Shown: positions 46,144-56,404 of the stretch, piece after piece
Position numbering within the stretch: the stretch's first letter is position 1
Layout: every line of letters starts with the position of its first letter
Source: Tritrichomonas musculus
Lineage: Eukaryota; Parabasalia; Tritrichomonadida; Tritrichomonadidae
Assembly (NCBI GenBank): GCA_039105265.1
Contig: JAPFFF010000044.1
Coordinates: 682,001 to 746,000 of the forward strand
DNA length: 64,000 nucleotides
Direction: 5' to 3'
The notes under the pieces: model-generated
The model's database searches: none
Told to the model about the DNA's origin: nothing
Seen by the model: the letters and a program-made list of their open reading frames with translations, nothing else
Translations under genes and position numbers: made by a program

Positions 46144-47125
46144 ATAAATAAATATTATTCAATAAATAAGTAATTTATTTGTTTTGTAATTAAAAAAATA
46201 AAGTGAGAGAAATAAAGAGGGGTTGATTCAAAAAATAATTAATTTCAAGGGAAAACGATAATAAAAATTTATTTTGAGAAAAAAATTTTTGAAAAAATAT
46301 TCAATTTTTTCTTAACTTGATCGTCGACCCCTATTTTTTTGGGGCACTTTATATTATATTATCATTTAACTTTTTGTTATAAAGACCGTCGAAGAAATTT
46401 AATCTCAATCAGAATTTAACAAAATGTTCACAAAAAGTGGATTTGGCCTCTTAAAAATTACGTAAATATGTGACACTTGATTCGTCTGAAACAAGATAGA
46501 GTGTGAATAAATAGCAGCAATGAACGGAAATGAATTTGCATATACAGTCTCGTTTAAAATTCTATTAATTTTTACCAAGTGTCTCTTTAGGAAGTGAACC
46601 ACTGTTTATGCAATCAATGTTGTAGCCAGTCTCAAGGCATTTATCATTTTTCGTGATGCAGGCTGTCTGATCGAAATTTGTTGAAAAAGAAAAGGCTTCA
46701 GAATGATATATGACAGATTTGTCAATAATATGATTTCAATAAGAATCTTTTTTGTTTAATTTTTGTCCAGCTGAGAATATTTATTAAATCCACAAATAAA
46801 CGTTATCATTAAATATGATAAATCCACATGTAAAAAATCAAAATTTTTATTGAAAAAATACGTTCTTATTTTTTTTAGAAAAAAAAATATAATCAATAGA
46901 AAATTTCTGTACTTCCTACAATTATTTGCATCATATTAAAAATGTAAAAACTCATTAAAAGCATACTAAGCTTTTAATAAAATTTTCTGTTACGAAAGTG
47001 GATAAAAAATCAAAAAGTTAAGTGATAGCAATTTTAGTGGTTACTTTTTCTGTTACAAAAAGTGGATTTTTCTGTTACGAAAAGTGGAACAACTGTATTA
47101 ATTCACACAAATATTGTGCTTAAAT
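46144..47125. other. Gene-free region with CTGTTACGAAA repeats
   Basis: No supported gene; a 65-residue minus frame at 46405-46602 has no recognised family. The motif CTGTTAC(G/A)AAA(A)GTGGA occurs three times at about 46986, 47050 and 47072. A weak inverted pair (AGAGGGGTTGATTCAA near 46217 and the GTCGACCCCTATTT stretch near 46322) could be ends of a small element, but the match is poor. Confidence 0.5.
46982..47090. repeat. Three copies of CTGTTAC(G/A)AAA(A)GTGGA
   Basis: Direct copies near 46986, 47050 and 47072; the last two are 22 bp apart. They lie just downstream of the stop codon of the minus-strand Gly-rich gene, so they might mark its 3' flank or be slippage products. Confidence 0.7.
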
Positions 47126-49536
47126 TCATAGTGGTGTGATTTTCGCAAAACCGTGCCCAACATGACCTCTTTCATTTCCATTTCCATCTGGACGAGGGAA
47201 TTCTTCGTTACCTCCAGCGCACATCACATCAGTTAAGTAGTACTCGCCGGTTAGAGCAAAATTATTCGCATTTTCGGAGTCTCCTTGCTGAAACGCCATG
47301 AAGCTCGACTCTGTGAATGTCCAGCCTGATCCGCCGCCGCCACTTGAGCAACTTCTGTGATTTCCATGTCCTCCACCGCCGCCTCCATACCAACCGCCTC
47401 CGCCTCCTCCACCGGAATGACATCCTGAGTTGTACTTACTCGGGGCACCTAAACCAAATGAACCTCGATCTCCGTTAGTACCACCACCAAAGCCTTCCGT
47501 ACTGCCTGACTGAGTGCCTGCGCCTTGGCTCTTAAGTGATCCTAAATAGTAGCAGTTGCCTCCACTCGGACCTCCTCCAAATCCACCCGGATCAGCATTA
47601 CAACATTCGCCACTGGCTCCACCGCCGCCACCAGCGACGATCACTCGGTTGTATTTTGATTCACTTCCGATTCGAATTGACGTTGAGCTCCTCCTCCTGT
47701 TCCTGGGACAGTATGATACCTAGAACAGTAGCTAACCTTTGTTCCTCCGCCATCAGGGAAGCCTCCTTTTGTAGGTGATCCGTCCGTTTTATCAGATTCA
47801 CGACCTTCTTCGCCAACAAAGACAAAGACCGTCTCTTTTTTGTTCAGACTTAGAGTACCGCGTGAATAACCGCCTAAACCGCCTGGAACTGTTGAATTAC
47901 CTCGATTACACTGACCATTGCCAGTGGAATCGCCGCCTTTCGCACCCCAGACTTCAAGTTTGTATTGACCTTGCGGAAGTGAAATTTTGAATGGTTCTTG
48001 TTCACTATTGTATCCGAATGTAAGGCAGCTTGAATTCGTTGTCACTGAGTTACTTACTATTTCGTTTGAATCGCCGTTGCTGTTAAAAACGATGCATCTC
48101 ACGTAGTGCCTTCCGGGCTTGCAAGCAAATGCTGTATTAATGTGAAGTGATGTGATTCGTTCTCCATCTTCATACGCTTCACTTCCAAGAGTTTTTTCAT
48201 TACTTGTGCTAACGATCACTTTACTTTTCGATGTGTCAAGTTCTGAACCGTTCTCTTTCAAGTTTATTTCTGCATTGATAAAAAGTCCTCTTTCGACACT
48301 GGCAACGATTTGTCCTTTGATTATCTGGTCTTGTAGCTGAACTCTTTTTGACTCTGATTCAATCAATTGTTTTTGAAATGATTCTTCCAAATCTTTCATT
48401 TTGCTTTGCTGTTCACTTAATTGACTTAGTAGTTGAGCATTTTTTGACTCCGATTCGCTCAGCTGTTTTTGAAGCAACTTCTCTAAGCCTTCCATTTTAT
48501 TTAGCTGTTCATTTAGCTGGTTTTGTAGCTGAGCATTTTTTGAATCTGAGTCATTCAATTGTTTTTGGAATGATGTTTCTAAATCTTTCATTTTACTTTG
48601 CTGCTCATTTAATTGACTTTGCAATTGAGCATTTTTTGACTCTGATTCGCTCAACTGTTTTTGAAGCAACTCTTCTAAGTCATTCATTTTATTTTGCTGC
48701 TGATCATTCATTTCTTGAAGACTTTTTTTACGATCGTTTATTTCATTTATAAGGTTTAAATTACACTTCAGATAATCAAAGTAATGTCGTGTGTCTTCAT
48801 TCGATTTTGAATACATTTCACACAATTCTTCAAGTCGATCGTTTGAAAGCTTTTGAAGATCAAGAAATTGAAATAAAACGTGATATTTGCTCAGTGATTT
48901 TATTATAATATCAAAAAGTTTGTTACTATTGATTAAATCAGGCGAACTTTTTGAAACAACACGATAAATAATTTCAATTGGTAATTGGCCGAATTTCTCA
49001 TTTGAAAAACTTTCGTTGATTTTGCTTGCTAACAATTGCTCGATTTCACTACTGATCTCTATTTGTTGATCTGATGTTTCTGCTTGCGTTTTAACATTAT
49101 ATTGTATCATTTGGATAATAAAATCAACATTGTTATTATGTGATAAAATATATTGTTTGATTTTGGATGAAAGTTTTCGAACTCCTAAAAAATCGGAAAT
49201 TTTAAGAAGATCCATGCATTGAATATATGTAAAAATCGAATCATCATTGATATTGTAATTTTGCTGTAATAATTGGAAAAATAAATCGACATTCTCTGGT
49301 AAAAGATGAGATTGTTCTTGATATTTACGAATTTCTTGAGGAATACGATTGATAACTTCGGAAAATACATATGATTCTCGGATATTCTTGGAATATTTAG
49401 TTAATTGTGAATAAAAAAAAGTAATTGTTGTTGAATCATGCTGAAATGTAATTAAATCATCATTTTCGAAATCTTCATCAACAACTATATCAGAATTCTG
49501 ATCTTGATCACAGTTTTGTGGGCTGGAATTACTCAT
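47126..49536 (-). pseudogene. BTB-like / coiled-coil / Gly-rich protein gene split by a frameshift
   Basis: The ATG at 49536 opens 631 residues. Residues about 25-150 are a BTB-like fold (LITFQHDSTTITFFYSQLTK, LLKISDFLGVRKLSSKIKQY). Residues about 270-390 hold four 28-residue coiled-coil units of the type KQLSESESKNAQLQSQLNEQ. The C-terminal Gly-rich lectin-like domain begins SSCLTFGYNSEQEPFKISLP, QGQYKLEVWGAKGG. Near 47683-47688 the frame is lost: the expected GGGA then TSIRIGSESKYNRVIVAGGG is found in another frame, and the second frame continues to 47126 with a complete Gly-rich end (HVGHGFAKITPL). The downstream frame has no ATG. This is a host gene with one indel (recent pseudogene, sequencing error or programmed shift). 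The Inr-like TCACTT on the minus strand (49541-49546) lies 5 bases before the ATG. Confidence 0.85.
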
Positions 49537-49540
49537 CAAA

Positions 49541-49546
49541 AAGTGA
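49541..49546 (-). promoter_or_regulatory. Inr-like motif of the BTB/Gly-rich gene
   Basis: On the minus strand TCACTTTTTG precedes the ATG at 49536 by a few bases and matches TCA(C/T)(T/A). This is a good match to the trichomonad initiator in both sequence and distance. Confidence 0.5.
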
Positions 49547-49639
49547 AAAAATTAAAATATTTTTATTCAAAAAGTTAACAATTGTAAATCTTCGAAAAAA
49601 TAAAAATCTATTTTTTTTTCTCAGATTAGCTTCATGATT

Positions 49640-49872
49640 TCTAATACAAACTGCAGTTCTTTATTCGAAAAGTCATTACATTCTTTCCTATTTGTTTCTT
49701 ATCTAGTTGACCAAATTTAATAATATCTTCTATAATAATACGTCATTTTGCATAAAACTCGACTGGGCAATCTTTTGTGTTGGCTTGTAGAACTTTGACT
49801 AATTGTTCATGGGTAAAAAGTGTAATGCCATGTTTAGGATCATGTTTTTCTATAAAATTTTTAATCATTCAA
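49640..49872 (-). pseudogene. Short broken coding relic
   Basis: Read on the minus strand it gives KHDPKHGITLFTHEQLVKVL, then QANTKDCPVEFYAK, followed by a broken continuation with RIIIEDIIKFGQLDKKQIGK. The sequence is clearly once-coding (balanced amino acids, no low complexity). The frame is interrupted, and the N- and C-terminal parts of the protein are missing. The family is not recognised; it may come from a repeated element. Confidence 0.5.
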
Positions 49873-50064
49873 ATTATATTAATGAATAAATTTTTGTGTG
49901 AAAATTTAAAATCAAATATAAATTGAAACATATTTTTTTGGCAATTAAAATTGAGAGAAAAAACTACCGTCTGCCATTTGATTTTAAGTTTAGTTGAAAA
50001 ATTTGGTTAGGCAATTTAGGTATCATGGAGGAAAAATCCCCAAAAAATATATATTGATCACTGT

Positions 50065-50968
50065 ATGATGATGATGATGAAGATGATGATGAAGAAGATG
50101 ATGAAGATGAAGAAGACGAAGATGATGATGATGAAGAAGAAGACGATGATGAAGAAGAAGATGAAGATGATGAAGAAGAAGAAGACGAAGATGATGATGA
50201 AGAAGAAGAAGAAGAAGAAGAAAAAGATGATGATGATGATGAAAAAGACGATGATGATGAAGAAGAAGAAGAAGAAGAAGAAAAAGATGATGATGATGAT
50301 GAAAAAGACGATGATGATGAAGAAGAAGACGATGATGAAGAAGATGATGAAGATGAAGAAGAAGAAGAAGACGAAGATGATGATGAAGATGAAGAAGAAG
50401 ATGATGATGAAGAAGAAGACGATAATGATGATGAAGAAGAAGATGATGAAGAAGAAGAAGAAGACGATAATGATGATGATGATGGTGGTGGTGGAAAAAA
50501 AGAAGAAGAAGACAATGATGATGATGATGGTGGTGGTGGAAAAAAAGAAGAAGAAGACAATGATGATGGAGAAGAAGAACAAAATGATGGAAAAGAAGAA
50601 GACGATGATTGCATTGAAGAAGAAGAAGAAGATGATGATGATGGAGAAGAAGACGAAAATGGAGGAGGAGGAGAAGAAGACGATGATTGCATTGAAGAAG
50701 AAGAAGATGATGGAGAAGAAGACGAAAATGGAGGAGGAGGAGAAGAAGACGATATTAATGATGATGAAGAAGAAGATGGTGAAGATGATGAAGATAATGG
50801 AGAAGAAGAAGAAGACAATGATGATGATGGTGGAGAAGAAGAAGAAGACAATGATGATGATGGTGGAGAAGAAGAAGAAGAAGACGATAATGATTGCATT
50901 GAAGAAAATGATAATGAAGATGATGGAGAAGAAAAAGAAGAGGATAATGTCGTATACGTCACTGTCTG
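50065..50968. repeat. 0.9-kb purine triplet tract (GAT/GAA/GAC)
   Basis: Almost entirely GAT, GAA, GAC and GAG triplets on the plus strand, with GGT/GGA patches and near-identical internal duplications (for example around 50480-50560 and 50680-50760). The triplet structure keeps frames open on both strands: Met/Lys or Asp/Glu on plus, Ser or Ile/Phe on minus. The acidic plus frame is the most protein-like and ends KEEDNVVYVTV before a TGA, but it contains no ATG and follows a stop at 50055. The poly-Ser minus frame starts only from non-ATG codons outside the tract. Coding status is therefore open. Confidence 0.85.
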
Positions 50969-50991
50969 AGTCACTTTTACCAACTAAATAA

Positions 50992-53310
50992 TAATTTATT
51001 AATGTATGAAAATAACTATGATGATTAATTTAATAAATAATATTCTAAGATACATAATATATTAGATTTTCATAAAATTTTCTTTTTCTAATTAAAAAGC
51101 TGATGTATGCTTAATTAAACATCATAAAATATTCATTTTTTTAAGTTTTGCTAATATTTATTGAAAAAATAATAATTTGTTAAAATTAAAAAAAAAATGG
51201 AACAACAAGGCAAACAAGCATAATAATAATTTATAAAATGTTCAAATATGAAAGTATAATATATCTGTTTTTTAAAACAGATAATATTAGTATTAAATTT
51301 AAAAAAAAATCTAGAACTTTTCTCATTCACTTGGAAAAATTATCAGATATAATGATAAAAAAAGTTTTATAGTCACATCAACATGAAGATATGATCAAAC
51401 GTCAAAGAAGAAATACTGTTGAAATATTTGAAGTTTTCTAAAAAATTGATGTAAAATCTTCATTCTTCTTTCTCAATCTGAAATATCGATATACATTCAT
51501 TTGAAACAAGATTTTTTTGAAATTATTCTTCTTATGCATAGAAATATTATATCTGAACTTTAAAAAAAATATAGAATTGAATACAATATGATCGTTGCCA
51601 AGTAATACACCTTTTAAACGTTATGGAATAGATTTTATATTCCTGAATGCTTTTGCCAATTTTTTGCTTTTCAAAAGGCAAATCTTGTTCGTTAAGAGAA
51701 AGGCCATTATATCCTCACTCAAAAACTTGTAAAGACTGTATTAATTTCAGAAAAAAAAAAATCGAAAAAAGGACTAATAATATTTGAGTAGCCCAATTGT
51801 GCTCAACTTCAACGTATTTATTCTTCTGATGAATACAGAATAGCAGTAACTGCCTTTTTTTACTATCGAAGGTAGAAATTATATCGATATAACAGAAAAA
51901 GAAAATTTTCTCAAATCAAAGAATATGTTTTTTATTACAATAGTTATAAATTTGATTTTAATGAACTTTTTTTGGAGCAACAAATAAATTCTTATCTAAA
52001 TTGTTTAATTTTTCAATTTACAGATTCTTATCAATTATGGCAATTTTGGCGGGAAGATCAAATGATGAATATATTGGCTGAAATAATCGTTAGAATATTA
52101 AATTTTCTATCAAGTGAGTTGCCAGTGGAAAGGATGTTTTCGCATATGTATTTATACTTCCCAAAATGTCCGCTTTTTAAACCAGTTTTAATAATGTCCG
52201 CTTTAGTACACTTTTCAAACATTTTTATCTTTTTATAAATTTAAAATTACAATACCATATTGTAATTACCTATTAAAAATAAATATTAGAATTTAAATTT
52301 AAAATATAATCTTTTTAGAAAATTTTGGGTGAAAGAAAAATAAAAATAAAAAAAAAATTCGAGCGGGAATTAATATTTCTACCCATATCTCTCAAAATTG
52401 TATGAAAAAACTTGTAAAATATTCAAAAAATTATCGTTAAAGATTATTTTTATCAGAAAATATGATCGTTTTCGAATAATGCCTTTTCAAAATATTATCG
52501 TCTCTGGTATAATAATTGGCCCAAACCGACTTCGAAATGATTTTTAATATTGCATGAACCAATTCTATCTTTTGATGAGCATTTTGGAGTATAGTAAGCA
52601 GCAAGGTACCTTCATTTATGTTTCTAATTTTGATATCTCATCTTTTTTTCCTTGGTATGCATGTTAGGCTCTAGAAAAGTTAGAAAAGGGAATCTTTCGA
52701 GTTTTCTTTGGAAGTATTATCATGCTTCTAACAAGATCATGCCAACAAAAAGCATTTTGCAGTAGTATTGCCTTTCAGTGTTAATAATTTGTCCAAAATT
52801 TGATAAAAAATTGATAAAAATTTGATTCTTAGGTAGATTTATTAGTTATTTTGCATTAAATCGTGTATAAATTCTCTATTGAAGGCAATATGTGTTGGAG
52901 AATCTCGATTTTACAAATTATTTTTGCTCTTTTCTTGCTCTTGTATGATCAGTTTTAATTAAAAAAATTGAGATTATTCAAATTTATTTTGAAAAAAATT
53001 TTTGCAAAAAGTTATTTTTTATTTTATTTTATTTTCACTTTTGATAAAAACCGCAAATAACATTCTCAAAATTGAGAAAATTGATATATATCAATTATTG
53101 TGAGATTCTATCAAAATAATTCAAAGCATTGAGCGTTTAAAATATCTACTCTTTATTATCATAAAAAAAAGTTATTTCCTAAAAAATTTATCGGCTTTGT
53201 AAACCATTCAAATTTTGATATTTTATTTCCTAAACGGCTGTATTCAATTTATTTTATAAATAATTGAATACTTTGGCCAAATAGTATCACAATATAAAAA
53301 TATTTATTTA
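50992..53310. other. 2.3-kb region, mostly gene-free, with a hAT relic
   Basis: Apart from the hAT-type relic near 51.95-52.18 kb no gene is supported. The rest is AT-rich with short scattered frames. TCTCAAAATTGAGA-type short palindromes occur near 53060 and, in part, near 52390. Confidence 0.6.
51950..52180 (+). pseudogene. hAT transposase C-terminal relic
   Basis: The plus frame reads FDFNELFLEQQINSYLN, then SYQLWQFWREDQMMNILAEI, and IVRILNFLSSELPVERMFSHM in sequence. The W..W......L..IA..IL....SS...ER.FS pattern is the hAT dimerisation domain near the C-terminus of hAT transposases. Only this domain is recognisable and no ATG-started gene surrounds it, so it is a dead fragment. The next upstream 500 bp may be its decayed remainder but is too degraded to read. 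Confidence 0.65.
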
Positions 53311-54510
53311 ATGAGAGATAAAAATGCACTCACAATCATAGTTATTCTCACACTTCCTTTTCAATTTAATATAATTACAGATTCATATGGCATAATAAAA
53401 GAAGAAATTCTTGAAGAATGGAAAACAAATAGAGAACTCACGTATTATGAAGATTATTTAGCAGAAAAAATTACGTATTATGTTGGAATTATAACATCAA
53501 TAATATTAGTGTTTTTATATTATGCAATACGCAAAATGAGAATTGTTATTTCTCTTAGTTTTTTTTTAAATGGAATAACATGGCTTATTTATATAGCAAC
53601 AAATGAAAAACGAGTTTATATATTAATACTTGTAAGAGGATTACAAGGCATTTTTTTATCAGTTTTTCAAACATCTCATTGTATTTATTTAATGCATTTT
53701 GCACGTCCAGACATAATATGTTTCATTGGAAACCTAATTGTAACAGCAATGTATATAGGCTTACTTTTCATTAACTTTCTATTTTATTGCTTCAAATGGC
53801 GTACAGTTGTAATTGTATGTGCAATTCAATCATTTGTTTTTTCTGTGCTTATTTGGCTGGTACCAGAATTTTATATAAAACCAAAATCTCAAACAAATAA
53901 TCGAATTTATGATAAAAATAACAGACGTTCTTTATTAACCATGATATTTTTAATGGTTCTTCAACAACTTTCAGGAATTGGGATCTTACTTGGTCACTTG
54001 TCTCAAATTTTGACAAGTGTTGGATTATCACTTGATCACCATCTTCAACTCTGTCTCTTCTCATTTGTGTGTTTTCTGTCAACTTTTGTATCAGCATTTG
54101 TTTCAGATTTTGTTGGAATTCGCCTTATGTGGTCAATTTCTGCATTTGGCCTTTGTATTGGCCTTGCTATTTATGGTATAACTTTGAAAATAAAATTGAT
54201 GGATTCTGTTGCAACTCTAGGTATTTTTATTTATTTCTTGTTTTATGCTTTGGGTGAAGGACCAATTCCTTGGCATCTTTGTGGTACTTTGTTTCCTGAA
54301 GAAATTCAAATTGAAAGCGCTGCTATTAATGTATGTGAAAATTTTTTCTTTTTCCCAATTCTTCAAATTATTTGGAATAATTTGAATAAAAAAGCTGGAC
54401 AATTTGGATCAATTGTTTTTAGTTTCGTTGTTTGTTTTGTTGCTATTTTTTGTGGATTCTTGGTTCCATCTTTGGAACACTCTGATACAGAAGATATAAA
54501 TGTTATTTAA
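53311..54510 (+). CDS. MFS transporter, sugar-porter-like
   Basis: 399 residues, ATG at 53311, with TCACAAT about 25 bases upstream. About 10-12 hydrophobic helices are visible. Diagnostic pieces are RGLQGIFLSVFQT in the first half, the middle VLQQLSGIGILLGHLSQILT (sugar porters have QQ.SG.N...Y.s..I), and GEGPIPWHLCGTLFPEEIQ (sugar porters have G.GPI.W....E..P...R). A plasma-membrane hexose/sugar transporter is inferred. The protein is shorter than the usual 450-500 residues, with short loops and N-terminus. The canonical loop RxGRR motifs are not clear, so the substrate is uncertain. Confidence 0.82.
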   Translation: MRDKNALTIIVILTLPFQFNIITDSYGIIKEEILEEWKTNRELTYYEDYLAEKITYYVGIITSIILVFLYYAIRKMRIVISLSFFLNGITWLIYIATNEKRVYILILVRGLQGIFLSVFQTSHCIYLMHFARPDIICFIGNLIVTAMYIGLLFINFLFYCFKWRTVVIVCAIQSFVFSVLIWLVPEFYIKPKSQTNNRIYDKNNRRSLLTMIFLMVLQQLSGIGILLGHLSQILTSVGLSLDHHLQLCLFSFVCFLSTFVSAFVSDFVGIRLMWSISAFGLCIGLAIYGITLKIKLMDSVATLGIFIYFLFYALGEGPIPWHLCGTLFPEEIQIESAAINVCENFFFFPILQIIWNNLNKKAGQFGSIVFSFVVCFVAIFCGFLVPSLEHSDTEDINVI

Positions 54511-55285
54511 AGATGATATTCATGATTCAATTTTTTGAGTAAATGGTATTGAAAATATTGATTGAAAATATTTTCATTATATTATTGATAATTCACATAT
54601 TATTTTATATTTAGATTTAGTAAATGATATTATGTTTTTTAATAATATTTATATATCATGTAAAACAAAATAAATTTTTGCTTATTTAATTGTGAAATAT
54701 TAGAATAAAATTATTGTAATATTAGAATAATAAAGGAAAAAACTTCATATTCTTATTTTTCTTAGCAAAAATTGTCATTTTTGGGTTTCCTTAGCTCAGC
54801 GATGCAGTTCTTCAAAAATTCAACAATTGGTCCCTCGAGCTCCATTATTTTTACAGGAGAAAAAAATCAGTAGTTAAATCAGTAGAGCAATATCAGGAGA
54901 ATATATAGCCCCCATCCTGCACAACCATCACTACTAACGTCTTTTTCCATTCAAAACTTCTTTCGAAAAAATCGTTTTTTTATTTTACAAAAAATTCAAC
55001 AAGATCAATGAAACAATTCCTAATGCAAAATTCATTTATTATGCTCTATTTTGAGTTGTTAGACTTAATTCTTGAACTTTAAGGCTTAAAATTTAATATT
55101 TTACTTTTGGCAGATATTTTAATCACTATTTTCTTTTTTGCCAAATATTTTCGGTAATAAGACTTTTTTTAATAAAATTAATCTAAAAAAATATAATTTA
55201 ATAGAGATAAAAAGAAATTAAAATTTTATCTGAAAAAGTTGGATTTTTTACTTTTGAGTATGTTTTGATCAGATTTAGAAAACAA
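54511..55285. other. Intergenic region
   Basis: 775 bp between two plus-strand genes. No gene found. A short stretch near 54790-54806 (TTAGCTCAGCGATGCAG) resembles a tRNA A-box, but the rest does not fold as a tRNA. Confidence 0.6.
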
Positions 55286-56404
55286 ATGGATCCAAATGAT
55301 TTTTTAGAGCAAATGAAAGAAATTCAAACATTAGTTCTAAATTTTATTGATAAAGAAAATCATAATGAAATAAATCAATTTATTAATGAGAAGATTCAAG
55401 CTAATAAATATAAATTAAAGTCGTTACTCTATTTACTTTTAAATATATCGAATAAGCACCATCGAAAAGCCTCATTTTTCCAAAAAATTGAGACAATTCT
55501 TGTTTTTTTCAAAGATCAGATTATTAATACTTTTTCAAATATTGAAATTTTCAACATATTTGCCAGTAACAAAAGAATTCTACTAATTTTGATAAAACAA
55601 GAAATTATTCATGTCGATTCACTCATAAAAAATCATATAATTTCAAAGCAAAAAGAATATTATCCACAATATTTCTACAACGAAATTCGACCATTTCTTT
55701 CCGAAGAAGAATTCTTCTTATTTGACATTCCAGAGAATTACGATGAAATGCGTGAAATTGGAGAAAATGAACACTATTTATGCCAATTGATTCGAAAAGA
55801 TTTGATCAAAGATTTCATCATTTACGTTAATCAAAACAACATATCACTTAATACTGAAATAAATCATTCAATTTATGAAACAAATTTATATTTAGTTGGC
55901 AAAAGACCGACATTACTGGAATATTCAGCATATTTCGGATCTATTCAAATCATCAATTATTTATTAATGAATAAAGTTAAGGTATCCAGCCACATATGGA
56001 ACTACTCAATTCATAGTCATAACAATGAATTGCTTTATTTATTGGAAGAAAAAAAATATCGTCCACAATATGGCTCATTTAGGACATGCTTAAAGAAGGC
56101 AATCAAATGTCATCATAATGATTTGATTGATTACTTCATTGATAAAATACCAAAAGAAAATCAAACTATTGATAAAAATGACATTGAGAATTTGATTCTA
56201 CAAGATTTAGCTGGAACTGAAGAAATACCAGAAGCAATTAATATTCAAAGCATTATTAGTTACAATTTTAATTTCATTGATTTAAATTTAATCAATGAAT
56301 CGTATTTATTTAATTTGTGTGAATATGATTTTTTCCCTCTTGTTGTTATGCTTCTTTCAAAATATCCAAATATTGATCATAATACAAAATCCAAAAACAT
56401 TTGA
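55286..56404 (+). CDS. Ankyrin protein, N-terminal part of an interrupted gene
   Basis: 373 residues from the ATG at 55286 (the open frame extends a few codons upstream through a TTG). The first 170 residues are the helical leader of trichomonad ankyrin proteins (KSLLYLLLNISNKHHRKASF and later ENEHYLCQLIRKDLIKDFII). Degenerate ankyrin units follow (RPTLLEYSAYFGSIQIINYL, SYLFNLCEYDFFPLVVMLLS). The frame ends with YPNIDHNTKSKNI and a TGA. The same frame continues at once with another ankyrin unit (ATVLYIACEKQNFDLVNLLL), so this stop does not mark the true C-terminus of the ancestral or spliced protein. The further repeats lie on islands up to 58401. Confidence 0.75.
   Translation: MDPNDFLEQMKEIQTLVLNFIDKENHNEINQFINEKIQANKYKLKSLLYLLLNISNKHHRKASFFQKIETILVFFKDQIINTFSNIEIFNIFASNKRILLILIKQEIIHVDSLIKNHIISKQKEYYPQYFYNEIRPFLSEEEFFLFDIPENYDEMREIGENEHYLCQLIRKDLIKDFIIYVNQNNISLNTEINHSIYETNLYLVGKRPTLLEYSAYFGSIQIINYLLMNKVKVSSHIWNYSIHSHNNELLYLLEEKKYRPQYGSFRTCLKKAIKCHHNDLIDYFIDKIPKENQTIDKNDIENLILQDLAGTEEIPEAINIQSIISYNFNFIDLNLINESYLFNLCEYDFFPLVVMLLSKYPNIDHNTKSKNI

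Noticed and set aside
46405-46602. 65-residue minus-strand frame in the spacer
   Set aside because: No domain or repeat family recognised and no supporting context; kept only as part of the spacer description.
49964-50983. 339-residue poly-Ser protein on the minus strand
   Set aside because: It begins only with non-ATG codons outside the repeat, and the sequence is explained by the purine triplet tract.
54783-54845. tRNA-like stretch with A-box TTAGCTCAGCGATGCAG
   Set aside because: No acceptor-stem pairing, no proper anticodon arm and a poor B-box, so not called as tRNA or SINE.
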